A DNA stretch of 64,000 bases, taken from CANDOC01 sp965261725 (GTDB taxonomy: Bacteria; Pseudomonadota; Gammaproteobacteria; Pseudomonadales; Endozoicomonadaceae). The first letter of the stretch is position 1, and the number at the start of each line of letters is the position of its first letter. The DNA lies in the NCBI GenBank assembly GCA_965261725.1, contig CBDHDU010000051.1, forward strand, positions 62,001 to 126,000, given 5' to 3'. The notes beneath the pieces are model-generated. The model saw nothing but the letters and a program-made list of their open reading frames with translations, was not told the origin of the DNA and searched no databases. This document shows positions 16,178 through 26,123 of the stretch, piece by piece. The position numbers and the translations under genes were made by a program.

Positions 16178-16471
16178 ATGGAACTGGATGAAGCCGCCAA
16201 GACCCTTAAAGAGCTCGGACACCCGACACGGCTGGCAATATTCAAGCGGCTGGTAAAGTCAGGTCATCAGGGGCTGGCTGTTGGTGTTGTGCAGGAAGAT
16301 CTGGGCATACCGGGTTCGACACTTTCCCACCATCTTTCCAGTCTGGCATCAGCAGGGTTGATTACGCAGCGGCGGGAAGGTCGCACACTTTATTGTGTGG
16401 CGGAGTATGATCGACTGGAGTCCGTCGTCTGCTTTCTACAGGATGAGTGTTGCGCTGATACTGAGCAGTAA
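16178..16471 (+). CDS. ArsR/SmtB-family transcriptional regulator
   Basis: 97 aa from MELDEAAKTLKELGHPTR; an upstream ATG at 16094 is rejected because it would put coding sequence over the operator repeats. The winged helix-turn-helix includes LGIPGSTLSHHLSSLASAGL and RREGRTLYC. The tail CFLQDECCADTEQ supplies cysteines that may bind the inducer. It is divergent from the permease and likely represses both genes. Confidence 0.85.
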   Translation: MELDEAAKTLKELGHPTRLAIFKRLVKSGHQGLAVGVVQEDLGIPGSTLSHHLSSLASAGLITQRREGRTLYCVAEYDRLESVVCFLQDECCADTEQ

Positions 16472-16488
16472 CTCTCTACGGCAGGATA

Positions 16489-17037
16489 TCATTTACTTTT
16501 ACGACGAGCCTGGGCAACGCCGGTAGCAAGGTTATAGGCCCAGGTTTTCTGAATCGACTTCGGTACACCTTCGTTCATATCATCATAGTTTGCTCCCCAC
16601 ATAGACATGCGGGCATACGCCAGATGATAGGTTTCGAGCAGTGTGTCGCCTTCCAGATCGTATGTGAGATGCCTGATCCGGCAATTAAAGATATCTACGT
16701 TCAAAAAAGGACAAATTGCCTTGCCCCCCGTTGGCATGGTTAACAGTCGGCACTTGTAAAAGCAGCAATCCAACCCTTTTGATCCGGGCATCAGCAGGTA
16801 CGAAAGTAACTGCTCTGATGCTTCATCCTGATAGCGCACCATTTTCACCGGGGTAAATGTTAAATGCGGTGTACCTTTAACAGCTGTAGCACCGATTTTC
16901 ATGCTGGCAGGACGAAATACTGAAAACTCAAACGACTGTAGCGGTAGCAGGGTTCCTTCCGGTTTCACACCGACGAAATCCGTATCCGCCTGTACTTTTG
17001 TTTTGAAATCGGGAATTGCCAAAAAAAGGGATGCCAT
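16489..17037 (-). CDS. Hcp-like type VI secretion tube/effector protein
   Basis: 182-aa protein with Hcp-family features: N-terminal beta start MASLFLAIPDFKTK, HLTFTPVKMVRYQDEAS (Hcp 'kasDkaSp' region), PFLNVDIFNCRI, a conserved ETYHLAYARM strand, and the ending WAYNLATGVA comparable to the GWDxxxN end of Hcp1. A paralogue lies at 22162-22626 and, without the ISL3 nest between them, the two genes are tandem about 50 bp apart. The Shine-Dalgarno (AGAGG) is intact but ISL3 sits 13 bp upstream, so native promoter contact is lost. No other T6SS genes are visible. Confidence 0.65.
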   Translation of the reverse strand: MASLFLAIPDFKTKVQADTDFVGVKPEGTLLPLQSFEFSVFRPASMKIGATAVKGTPHLTFTPVKMVRYQDEASEQLLSYLLMPGSKGLDCCFYKCRLLTMPTGGKAICPFLNVDIFNCRIRHLTYDLEGDTLLETYHLAYARMSMWGANYDDMNEGVPKSIQKTWAYNLATGVAQARRKSK

Positions 17038-17808
17038 CTTAACGACCTCTTTATTTTGGCCTCGTCAGCAAAATCTATGGGTAGTTTCTGGTTCAGGCAG
17101 CTTGCCAAGCGCATGATATAAAGCAATTTCTGCACATTTATAGGTTCTGAATCCATACGATTTTCTCGTAGTGAGTTTTATCTTGGTATTCAGCCCCTCA
17201 ACAATTCCGCTGGAAAATGCCTTTTTTGCCCTGAACCAGTTCAGGATAAGCGGCTTATGTCGCCGAACAGTTTTAGCCACTTTCTTCATTGGCTCTATCT
17301 TTGATCGCATGACTCTTGTGCACCACCGATCCAGATACTTTCCTGCCCAGTGTGGTGAAATGGGTGAGTAGACCGGCGGAACTTCCCCGCCAGCCCCTCT
17401 TAGAACGGTACGTGAACCTCTCGATTCATACCGCTCCCATCAGGTAAACGCCTATCACAATTCTGAGACATTTTCTGACCTGTACTTTTTCCAGCCAGTG
17501 ACAAACAGATTTGCCTCCATGTGACAACCGCCCTGCCCGTTGAGCAATGTCATCCTGTCCCTCCGGTTGCTGACTACGTCCCTTTATAGGCATCCAGACA
17601 AGATCCTTTGGGACAGTTGCATTCCACAACGAGCCACCTAACGCAGCCCCTTCGCTCCCCCCCTATTACAGGAGCTTCAACACTACTACGAGCTACTCCG
17701 CCCCTGTGCGCAGTATCGGTACTCAGTCTCTTGTGGTGGTCGCCACTTGAGAGTCTCCCTTAACACCTGCACGACAGGTTCCCGCAGTTCCATGAAAGAG
17801 CCCAGTAC

Positions 17809-19418
17809 GTAACTATTCAGCACCCAGCAAAGAGTGACCGCAGTAATTCTTCATGGCTATAAGCAGGGCTTCAAAAACATTCTGCCCCTGCTTTCTCGCA
17901 GATGAAACATAACTTCGTATTCGGCAATACCATTTCGCCCCTTCCTCGCTTCTGATGCAGCCCGATATTTTTTGCTTCACCTTGCCATTTCTGATGTCTT
18001 GCTCGCTGCCATTATTGTCGAAGGGGATGTTGAGGTCGGTCATGAACCTCAAAGTTTCGTCCTTGTACTCCACCAACCGCTTAAACAAGTTGAACGCTTT
18101 CGTATTCTTGACTTTGTCACGCCCCAACCGTTGCCGTACTCGTTCCATATAGTCGGCTTCTTCCGCTTGCGCCCTTTTTGCTGTTCGCTCGAACAGTGAA
18201 GAGATACGCTGGCGGATGGATTCCGGCATCGCCTTCATTCCCAGCTTTCTAAAACCATTGCTGAGGTGACAGGCCAGTCTCAGCAGCCGCTGAAGACGAG
18301 CCGCAAGATAGTTGCAGTCGCGATCAACGACACCCTGTAACTCCCTCAGGTGGTGGGCATTGCAGAGTACATGAGCCGCAGCATAGCGGAAGTAAACCTT
18401 GTAGTGGTCATGAACCAGTATCCCGGCAAAGGTCAGCAAAATACCCATCGTCTCTATGGCGGAATGTCCTTTACTCAAGTCCAGATGATAGTACGTCCAC
18501 TTGTCAGTACGCAGGACATGCATCCACCACAGCGCTCCGGCTACTCTCATGCCTGTTTCATCAGCGCCTGCAATGGGTTCAACCTTAAGGGCGTCACTAA
18601 TTGCCTGCTCAGTGCTGGCTAACCGGTCATAAGCATTGCTCTGGAAGGTGCAGATGGAACCCGGACTGACTTCCAATCCGAAAATATCCATGAAGAACTG
18701 GGAGGCACGCTTGCAAGGTATAAGTTGATACTGACAAAGATACACGGCCAGCGCCTGAGTCACCGGTCCATACTGCACGTGAGCATCAACTCCTTCAGGG
18801 AAACGGGCTTGTGTCATGTGACCGCAGCGGCACTCTTTGATTTCGGCCACATGGGCTGTCACTTCAAAGTGACCAAAACGACCCGGTTCAAATACTTGCC
18901 TTTCAACCAACTTGGCAATGTTTGCAGAGTGCAGGGACTGATGGCACTTCTCACAGTCTATAACCGGGTGATATTGGGTGCGGTCAGTGTCAGCGACTTG
19001 CTGAAGCGTTGAACCTTTGTGACCTTTCTGACCGCCGGGCTTTCGACCAGACCTCTGTCGTAAGCTTTTTGGGTTAGGTTTGTCGTCTTGTGGCTCACCC
19101 TCCACCGTGGCAGATGAGTCTTTCTGTTTGGCAGCAGGCTTTGCATAACCGTCTGTAGAGGGAGGCTTACTGCTGTTCCGGCTGTTGATGTTGAGTCTGT
19201 CCGCGAGTTCCTTATTTTCTGTTTCCAGTTTTGCTACCTGATCGCCCAGGCCACCGATCTGCTCTTGCTGATCATTTACGATAGCAAGGAGGGTGACGAT
19301 AATCTGAAACTCGGGATCAAGTTGACTCATAACAAGCGTTGGTCAGAGAAGAACTGTATTTGAAAATGACACAAAATCACGAAAATACCAGCTTATTGTG
19401 AGGGTGCTGAATAGTTAC
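17809..19418 (-). mobile_element. IS66-family element inside the group II intron
   Basis: 1610 bp with perfect 17-bp terminal repeats GTAACTATTCAGCACCC and an 8-bp target duplication CCCAGTAC (17801-17808 and 19419-19426). Carries tnpC only. Confidence 0.92.
17813..19330 (-). CDS. IS66-family transposase TnpC
   Basis: 505-aa transposase: N-terminal leucine-zipper-like region, IS66 zinc-binding region (CEKCHQSL, ECRCGHMTQARFP), DDE domain (GADETGMRVAGALWWMHV, HDHYKVYF) and the C-terminal IPFDNNGSEQDIRNGKVKQK. Full length and uninterrupted, so possibly active. The stop codon TAG lies within the terminal repeat. No tnpA/tnpB accompany it. Confidence 0.93.
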   Translation of the reverse strand: MSQLDPEFQIIVTLLAIVNDQQEQIGGLGDQVAKLETENKELADRLNINSRNSSKPPSTDGYAKPAAKQKDSSATVEGEPQDDKPNPKSLRQRSGRKPGGQKGHKGSTLQQVADTDRTQYHPVIDCEKCHQSLHSANIAKLVERQVFEPGRFGHFEVTAHVAEIKECRCGHMTQARFPEGVDAHVQYGPVTQALAVYLCQYQLIPCKRASQFFMDIFGLEVSPGSICTFQSNAYDRLASTEQAISDALKVEPIAGADETGMRVAGALWWMHVLRTDKWTYYHLDLSKGHSAIETMGILLTFAGILVHDHYKVYFRYAAAHVLCNAHHLRELQGVVDRDCNYLAARLQRLLRLACHLSNGFRKLGMKAMPESIRQRISSLFERTAKRAQAEEADYMERVRQRLGRDKVKNTKAFNLFKRLVEYKDETLRFMTDLNIPFDNNGSEQDIRNGKVKQKISGCIRSEEGAKWYCRIRSYVSSARKQGQNVFEALLIAMKNYCGHSLLGAE

Positions 19419-19875
19419 CCCAGTACAGAGTCATGCCTTCTCAACGCCGGACACCGCCTGCACAGCATTCGAAATTCACTTGCAGACTTATCCCTGAGGA
19501 GGACTAAGCCTCAGGTTTTGATGCCGAAAAAGTTCCTTACGACGCTTCAACAAAGATTCGGGTTTACTCATCTCTCTGTACCATACCTGACGAATTTACT
19601 TTCGCCTTTTCCTCAACGCTCACTACCACCGCTCTTAACGACAGCAGCTTGAGGTGGTTTGAAACCTGCTTTCGACAGCCGATTTCGGCGGGTCTACCGC
19701 CATCTCTTCCATAGCTTCCACATCTTCAGAAAGTAATCCTTTTACTTCCCTTGTATGTGCTACGGCACACTAGTCCCAGAAAACCTGGAACTCTTCTCTG
19801 AGCAGGTAACCCCTGACACTTTTCAGGTTGTACCGGAGCACTGTGTTTAGCTTGATCTCTTCTTTTTCGGTCAGG

Positions 19876-21132
19876 TGATATGGCAAGAGTTTTCCGGACA
19901 CTTTTTTACGCTGCCTCGGCAAGCTGTTGTTCATACTTGAACGGTGCAAGGTAGCCGTTAGTTGAGTGCTTTCTCTGGCGGTTGTAATACACTTCAATGT
20001 ACTCAAATATGGCCTGCTGAGCCTCTTCTCTAGTCTGGAAGTCTTCATGATGAATCAGCTCAGTTTTCAGTGTGTGGAAGAAGCTTTCAGCCACCGCATT
20101 ATCCCAGCAATTACCTTTGCGGCTCATGCTACAGACAAACTCATTTTCGCCCAACAACTTCTGGTAGCACTCTGAGACATACTGGCTGCCCCGATCGCTA
20201 TGCACCAGCAAGCCAGCTTTTGGTCTGCGCTTCCACATAGCCATCTGCAGAGAATCTGTCACCAGCGTCGCTGTCATCCTGCTACTCATGGACCAGCCCA
20301 CAACAGCCCGTGAGCACAGGTCAATGAAGACGGAGAGGTAGAGCCAACCTTCCCGGGTTGGGATATACGTAATATCGCCGGTGTAGGCCTGGTCAGGCTG
20401 CTCCCGGTGGAAGTCACGCTTCAGTATGTTGTCAGCCACCGGCTTGTTGTGGCTTGAGTTCGTTGTCGCCTTGAATTTACGTTTGGTCTTACAAACCAGG
20501 TCTTCCTCTCTCATCAGACGAGCCACGCGCTTACGGCTGACGGTTTTACCCAGATCAGCAAGGTCATTTTTAATACGGCGTGCCCCATAGCGCTGACGGT
20601 GTTTTTCGTGAATCTCCCGAATGTCTGCCTTCAATGCCTGATCCTCCTGAGAACGCTTGGATACCGGGCGAGAGAGCCACTCATAGTAGCCACTACGGGA
20701 TACCGACATGACCCGGCACATCGCTGAGAGGCTGAATTGCTCCCGGTTATCACTGATGAACTGAAACTTCAGTGACACTCTTTGGCAAAGAAGGCGACCG
20801 CCTTTTTTAATATGGCTCGCTCTTCTTTCAGTCTGGCGTTCTCTTTGCGCAAACGCTTGAGTTCGTCGTATATATGCTCATCGTTCTTCTGAGGCTTACT
20901 GGTAGCCTTAGGACGGTGATACTTAGCAATCAAGGTGTGCAGGGTGTTAGCGTTCACCTCAAGCTCTCTGGCTGTTTCTGTCACCGGTTTATCAGACTCT
21001 ACAGCCAGTTTTACTGCAGATTCCTTGAACTCAGCTGTATATGTTTTCGTTTTCTTTTCTGACATTTGGACACACCTTAATGGGCTGCAATATTACCCGT
21101 GTTTGTGTGTCCGGAGAACTATAACCACTTCA
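19876..21132 (-). mobile_element. IS3-family element
   Basis: 1257 bp, ends TG...CA with related 26-bp terminal repeats (both ending CCGGACAC) and a 3-bp duplication AGG (19873-19875 and 21133-21135). Inserted in the ISL3 transposase. Confidence 0.92.
19906..21065 (-). CDS. IS3 transposase OrfA/OrfB with programmed -1 frameshift
   Basis: OrfA (21065-20769, 98 aa) is a helix-turn-helix plus leucine zipper (LKRLRKENARLKEERAILK). OrfB (20778-19906, 290 aa) has the rve integrase core: GDITYI, HSDRGSQY and DNAVAESFF give the D, D and E. The overlap contains the slippery heptamer A_AAA_AAG (20802-20808) in the OrfA frame; a -1 shift there joins both frames without a stop, the usual way IS3 elements make OrfAB. 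Both frames are intact, so this copy may be active. Confidence 0.93.
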
Positions 21133-22161
21133 AGGTTCTCTTTTCTCTTGAGTAGGCACCAGCGAGTTTTTTTCAGAACAGGTTCATATCCGGCTGCCTG
21201 AAGCTGTTTGTGTTCTGAGGCTCTGACTTCATCAATGGCCTTGTTCAACATGGCAATGGCCTTGTTCAACATGGCAACAATATGAAAACGATCCAGAATA
21301 TGCAGCGCCTGGCTGGCATACTCCGCAATCGCTTTCACGTAGGGCTGCCACATGTCAGAGCAGACATATTCCAACTGCTGGCTTCTCTGTGCACCAAAGA
21401 ATGAGAAGAAACGGCGAATGGTGGCTTCGGTTCGCTCCTGTCCAACCACAACAGCCGTGTGTAATCACGGTCGATCTGGTAAACCACAGTCAGGTATTTA
21501 TGACCTGTTTGATACGCCACCTCATCTACACCAATGGCCTTGATATTGTCGAGAGGGCGATGTGCTTTGCCCCATTCAACCACATACTCAACAGCATGAA
21601 AGACCTTCTCCCATGAGGTATTGAAAATGCAGGCAACCTCTTTCCACGAGAGCTTTCGGGCCCAGCTTGCCAAAAACTGCATGTAGACTTTGGTAAGTTC
21701 TTTCTTGCCATCCGCCCATGGAACCTGTTCAACCTTTACACCACATGTCTTGCATTCAACCCGACGCATTCTGTAGAGCAGAAAAACCCTGATGCCCCAG
21801 AGGGGAACGAATTCGAAGCGACGCTCAGTAAGGCGGTCATAGCCCGGAGCAGCTTTTTTGCATCCTGAGCAGATAGCATGACTGTTCTTCCGTGGAGCCA
21901 CAGTCACATTGAATACTTCAGAGCCCTGATAGAAGCCGAGTTTTACATCCTGATAAACAAAAGACTTGAGTTTATGAACTTTATTGAGGATAGTTTTAAT
22001 CAGCATCAGTGCTGCCTTTTGTTGTTTTTTTGTCCATCAACAAAAAGCTATCAAAAGTCAGGCACTGGTGTTTCTATCCTCAAATCTTGTTCGCTTTTAC
22101 CCACAGTTATCCCTGAAGAGCCTTATTTTGAAGCTTTCCCTGGAGCGATCCTCATAATGAC

Positions 22162-22626
22162 TTACTTGTTCCCTTTGGAGCTTGTCATAGCGACACCGGT
22201 AGCAAGATTATAATCCCAAATATCACCTCGTTTTTTCGGCAAATCACCATACATACCGTCAAGGTTATAGACCTGCATTCTCATGCGAGCAAAAGATAGT
22301 GAAAGTTTTTCGGTTAGATTTTCTCCTTCCAGATCATATTCGAGCCTGATCAGTCTGGCATTATCCAGCTCCAGCCTGAAATATGGACAAACAGTTGAAC
22401 CTTCAATCTCACTGGTTAGTAAGCGAGACTTATATATATACGACAAGTACAACCCGTTACCGGTGGCATCAGCAGATAGGAAATCAGTAGCACCGATTTT
22501 CATACTGGTTGGGCGATAAACGCTGAAATCATATGACTCTATAGGGCACAATCCTCCTCCCCTTTTGAAACCAACCATTTTCAAACCCGGATTACCAACG
22601 GTGTTAACACCATGGATACGGAGCAA
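22162..22626 (-). pseudogene. second Hcp-like protein, start lost
   Basis: Paralogue of the protein at 16489-17037, sharing SVYRPTSMKIGAT, the YDLEGE/YDLEGD segment, LSFARM and the ending YNLATGVA. The only start is a TTG at 22626; the sequence before it reads in frame from a stop, and deleting one G at 22637-22638 would give ATG ACT TCT CTT TTG CTC, a normal Hcp-like N-terminus, so a one-base insertion probably removed the start. It is shorter than the paralogue by an internal deletion (no region equivalent to residues 60-80). Confidence 0.6.
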
Positions 22627-22899
22627 AAGAGAAGTCCATACACAATAAATGTCTTATAAAACTCATTAAATTAAAAGGTACAAGCATATCCAGATTTTTA
22701 AAGGCTGGTGATGCCCTGAAAACACCGATCTACATGTCATCTTTACCTTGTCGGGTAATATCAGGGCTTTGACAGCGAGGACAAACGACACCATCACAAC
22801 TGTTTTGACCCGGATTACCAACGGTGTTAACACCATGGATACGGAGCAAAAGAGAAGTCCATACACAATAAATGTCTTATAAAACTCATTAAATTAAAA
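22585..22899. repeat. 92-bp direct repeat, 223-bp period
   Basis: 22585-22676 and 22808-22899 appear identical over 92 bp (starting ACCCGGATTACC, ending AAATTAAAA). The repeat covers the 5' end and upstream region of the second Hcp-like gene; the 131 bp between repeats are unique. The remaining sequence up to livH at 23076 shows no gene. Confidence 0.85.
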
Positions 22900-23075
22900 A
22901 TAGTCTACATGTCACAACTTGACTACAACCCTATACGTAAAAGTACAGATACAGTATCCTTCCGCCTGAGCAGGCAGCTCATCATTGCTATAAAAGCTAT
23001 AACAAAGCCATAACAAAAATATTCGTTCATGGACGCTTACAAAGCCGATCAGCGAACAACAACAAAGCAGTACCT

Positions 23076-24002
23076 ATGCCAGAATCAGCCTACTACTTTA
23101 TCCAGCAGTTGCTGAACGGCCTCACCGTCGGCAGCACCTATGCACTTATCGCCATTGGTTACTCTCTCGTTTACGGCATTATCGGCATGATCAATTTCGC
23201 CCACGGCGAGATTTATATGATCGGGAGTTATGTCGCCTTCATTGTACTTGCCGGTCTTTCAATGATCGGTGTCGACAGTGTTGCCCTGATGCTAACCGCA
23301 GCCTTTCTGATCAGCATTATCATCACCAGTACTTATGGCTGGAGTATTGAGCGCATTGCTTATCGACCATTAAGAGGTGGTAACCGTCTGATTCCGCTGA
23401 TCTCTGCCATCGGCATGTCCATCTTTCTGCAGAACTATGTGCGCCTTGCACAGGGCAGTAAGGATATTGCGATGCCCAGCCTGATTACCGGTGGCTGGAC
23501 TATTGGCCCTGCTGATGAATTCAATGCAACTTTGTCGTACATGCAGGTACTTATATTTGTTGTCACCTTTATCAGTATGACAGCACTGACACTGTTTATT
23601 TCACGTTCACGTATGGGCAGAGCCTGCCGGGCATGCGCTGAAGATCAGGGAATGACTAACCTGCTGGGCATTAATGCCAACGGCATTATTGCGCTCACTT
23701 TTGTGCTGGGGGCCGCGCTGGCCGCTGTCGCCGGTGTTTTGCTGGGTATGTATTACGGCGTTATCAACCCCTACATTGGCTTTATGGCTGGACTGAAAGC
23801 CTTTACTGCCGCAGTACTTGGCGGCATTGGCAGTATTCCCGGCGCAGTATTGGGAGGATTGATTCTCGGGATAACAGAAGCATTTACAACTGGCTATTTC
23901 AGTTCCGAATATAAGGATGTTGTCGCTTTTTCTCTGCTCATTCTGATTCTGCTGTTCAAACCTACAGGGCTGCTCGGCAAGCCTGAAGTAGAAAAAGTAT
24001 AG
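23076..24002 (+). CDS. livH: branched-chain amino acid ABC transporter permease LivH
   Basis: 308-aa inner-membrane permease with about eight TM segments and the family signatures NGLTVGSTYALIAIGYSLVYG and INFAHGEIYMIG near the N-terminus and AFTAAVLGGIGSIPGAVLGG near the C-terminus. First gene of livHMGF; the next gene starts 11 bp after its stop. Confidence 0.95.
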   Translation: MPESAYYFIQQLLNGLTVGSTYALIAIGYSLVYGIIGMINFAHGEIYMIGSYVAFIVLAGLSMIGVDSVALMLTAAFLISIIITSTYGWSIERIAYRPLRGGNRLIPLISAIGMSIFLQNYVRLAQGSKDIAMPSLITGGWTIGPADEFNATLSYMQVLIFVVTFISMTALTLFISRSRMGRACRACAEDQGMTNLLGINANGIIALTFVLGAALAAVAGVLLGMYYGVINPYIGFMAGLKAFTAAVLGGIGSIPGAVLGGLILGITEAFTTGYFSSEYKDVVAFSLLILILLFKPTGLLGKPEVEKV

Positions 24003-24013
24003 GAGCACAGCTG

Positions 24014-25354
24014 ATGAAAACCCGTTTACTCAATGCGATTGCAGCAACTTTTGTACTGCTGCTCCTGACCTCAATGCTGCTGGGTCTCAGTCTCGAATCA
24101 GAAGGTACTGGGCTGACAATCGAAGTCGCTGAAGGTACCCGGCTGTCGTGGATTCTCACTGGGGTCGCCATTGTTTTCCTGTTTCAGTTTTTTCGAGCAG
24201 AAATCAGTCAAGGCTGGATCAACCTGAAAGAATTGCTGGGTAGTTCAGTTTCACCAGCGATGACAGGCAAAATAAAAAAATCACCCTCCTTTGGCAGCCT
24301 GAAGATAACAGCACTCTGTTTTCTGATTGCCGGTCTTATGGTTTGGCCCTTCTATGCGTCCCGTGGTGCTGTTGACCTGGCAACACTGACCCTGATTTAC
24401 ATCATGCTCGGTCTGGGACTCAATATTGTGGTCGGGCTGGCAGGCCTGCTCGATCTGGGATATGTCGGTTTTTATGCTGTCGGCGCCTACAGCTATGCCT
24501 TGCTGAATATGTATTTCGGTATCGATTTCTGGACCGGACTGCTGGCAGGTGGACTGCTGGCAGCTTTCTTCGGTTTTATTCTGGGTTTCCCGGTCCTGAG
24601 ACTCCGGGGCGATTATCTGGCGATTGTAACGCTTGGGTTCGGGGAAATTATCCGGATTCTGCTGAATAACTGGACGGGTGTCACCGGCGGCCCCAATGGC
24701 ATCAGCCAGATTCCCAAGCCAGCACTATTCGGACTGGAATTCACACGCCGCGCTAAGGAGGAAGGCAATGTGCCATTCCATGAATTCTTTGGCATTGATT
24801 ACAGCAGTGGTTACAAAGTTATCTTTCTTTATTTAGTTGCGCTTCTGCTGGTAATCGCCACGGTATTTGTCATCAACCGTTTATTGAGAATGCCGATTGG
24901 CCGTGCCTGGGAAGCACTGCGGGAAGATGATATTGCCTGTCAGTCACTCGGCCTGAATAAAACTGCCGTTAAACTTTCAGCATTTACCATTGGTGCGGCC
25001 TTTGCCGGGTTTGCCGGTACCTTCTTCGCTGCACGTCAGGGTTTTATCAGTCCAGAGTCGTTCACATTTATCGAGTCTGCCATTATTCTCGCCATTGTCG
25101 TACTGGGCGGTATGGGTTCCCAAGTTGGTACCGTACTGGCGGCCATTATTATGACGCTGTTGCCTGAGTTTGCCCGAGAGTTTAATGAATATCGGATGCT
25201 GATGTTTGGTTTGATGATGGTCTTTATGATGGGTTGGCGCCCTCAGGGTTTGTTGCCAATGAAGCGCCCGCATATTGAACTGAACCGCAAACAACAGGGT
25301 GTGATCGCACCTGCAGCGACTGCCAACAATAGCAACCTGATCAAGGAGGTGTGA
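24014..25354 (+). CDS. livM: branched-chain amino acid ABC transporter permease LivM
   Basis: 446-aa permease. Residues 1-95 are a poorly conserved two-TM extension (DUF3382-like, as in E. coli LivM), followed by the core with LGLGLNIVVGLAGLLDLGYV, GDYLAIVTLGFGEIIR, the EAA-like loop GRAWEALREDDIACQSLG and VLGGMGSQVGTVLAA. It partners LivH. Its stop is 1 bp from the livG start (preceded by AAGGAGGTGTGAG, a strong Shine-Dalgarno). Confidence 0.95.
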   Translation: MKTRLLNAIAATFVLLLLTSMLLGLSLESEGTGLTIEVAEGTRLSWILTGVAIVFLFQFFRAEISQGWINLKELLGSSVSPAMTGKIKKSPSFGSLKITALCFLIAGLMVWPFYASRGAVDLATLTLIYIMLGLGLNIVVGLAGLLDLGYVGFYAVGAYSYALLNMYFGIDFWTGLLAGGLLAAFFGFILGFPVLRLRGDYLAIVTLGFGEIIRILLNNWTGVTGGPNGISQIPKPALFGLEFTRRAKEEGNVPFHEFFGIDYSSGYKVIFLYLVALLLVIATVFVINRLLRMPIGRAWEALREDDIACQSLGLNKTAVKLSAFTIGAAFAGFAGTFFAARQGFISPESFTFIESAIILAIVVLGGMGSQVGTVLAAIIMTLLPEFAREFNEYRMLMFGLMMVFMMGWRPQGLLPMKRPHIELNRKQQGVIAPAATANNSNLIKEV

Positions 25355-25355
25355 G

Positions 25356-26123
25356 ATGAGTACTCCATTACTTGAAGTTTCCGAACTCAATATGCGCTTT
25401 GGTGGTCTGGTTGCAGTTGATAATGTTGCCCTGAAAGTAAATAGTGGCGAAATTATTTCAATTATTGGTCCTAACGGTGCAGGGAAAACGACTGTTTTCA
25501 ATTGTCTAACAGGGTTTTATAAACCGACTGCGGGTTCTATCCGTTTCAAAGGCGAAGCCATTGAAGGAAAGCCCGGACATAAAATTTCCCGTAAAGGCAT
25601 TATCCGTACCTTTCAGCATGTACGACTATTTAAAGATATGTCGGTCATTGAAAACCTGCTGGTAGCCCAGCACCGACACCTCAATACCAACCTGCTATCC
25701 GGACTTTTTAATACGCCAAACTTTCGACGCAGTGAAGCCCGCGCGCTCGACCATTCAATGGAGTGGCTGGAACGGGTCAACCTGCTCGATGCAGCCAACC
25801 GCAGCGCTGGCAATCTTGCTTACGGACAGCAGCGCCGACTCGAAATTGCCCGCTGTATGGTGACCAAGCCAGAGCTGCTAATGCTGGATGAACCTGCTGC
25901 TGGCTTGAACCCAAATGAAACCGATGAGCTGGATAAACTGATTTGCGAACTCCGGGATCACCATAAAGTTTCAATACTGTTAATTGAGCACGATATGAAG
26001 CTGGTTATGGGCATTTCTGACCGCATTTATGTCATCAACCAGGGTAGACCGTTAGCCAGCGGCACACCGGAAGCCGTGCGTAATCATCCTGAGGTAATCA
26101 AAGCTTATCTGGGAGAAACCTGA
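25356..26123 (+). CDS. livG: branched-chain amino acid ABC transporter ATPase LivG
   Basis: 255-aa ATPase: Walker A GPNGAGKTT, Q-loop TFQHVRLF, signature LAYGQQRRLEIARCM, Walker B LLMLDEPAAGLNP, switch His IEHDMKLV. The signature begins AYGQQ rather than LSGGQ, normal for LivG. Its stop overlaps the livF start (TGATG). Confidence 0.95.
   Translation: MSTPLLEVSELNMRFGGLVAVDNVALKVNSGEIISIIGPNGAGKTTVFNCLTGFYKPTAGSIRFKGEAIEGKPGHKISRKGIIRTFQHVRLFKDMSVIENLLVAQHRHLNTNLLSGLFNTPNFRRSEARALDHSMEWLERVNLLDAANRSAGNLAYGQQRRLEIARCMVTKPELLMLDEPAAGLNPNETDELDKLICELRDHHKVSILLIEHDMKLVMGISDRIYVINQGRPLASGTPEAVRNHPEVIKAYLGET

Larger units (their letters stand above)
17363..19770 (-). mobile_element. group II intron without reverse transcriptase, split by IS66
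   Basis: On the minus strand it starts GTGTGCC at 19770 and ends near 17363 with a domain V of 34 nt (GAGCGG...ACCGTTC, core GAGAGGTTCACGTACCG) and domain VI ending TCTACTCAC. Subtracting IS66 and its 8-bp duplication leaves 790 nt, exactly the length of the copy at 39381-40170. No reverse transcriptase or maturase is encoded, so splicing would need a maturase in trans. Confidence 0.85.
17065..22006 (-). pseudogene. ISL3 transposase, fragmented
   Basis: ISL3-type DDE transposase (N-terminal zinc ribbon CSGCKKAAPGYDR and CKTCGVKVEQVPW; catalytic AIGVDEVAY and CSDMWQPY; end LGKLPEPETTHRFC). Besides the intron and IS3, one C is missing near 21449 compared with copies 2 and 3, and a tandem duplication creates AMLNKAIAMLNKAI near 21240-21270. 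It is dead in its present form. Confidence 0.88.
17059..22122 (-). mobile_element. ISL3-family element, copy 1, with three nested insertions
   Basis: Ends GCCTCGTCAGC (left) and GAAGAGCC (right) match the other two copies. Flanks are an exact 8-bp duplication TTATTTTG (17051-17058 and 22123-22130). The 5064 bp contain a group II intron (17363-19770), an IS66 inside that intron (17809-19418) and an IS3 in the transposase 5' part (19876-21132). Removing these leaves an ISL3 of about 1.4 kb. It sits between two tandem Hcp-like genes. Confidence 0.9.

Noticed and set aside
17426..17629. 67-codon frame inside the group II intron (also at 39444-39647)
   Set aside because: No reverse transcriptase or maturase motif; it overlaps structured intron RNA.
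22666..22866. 66-codon minus-strand frame before livH
   Set aside because: It arises from the 92-bp duplication and has no family resemblance or clear start site.
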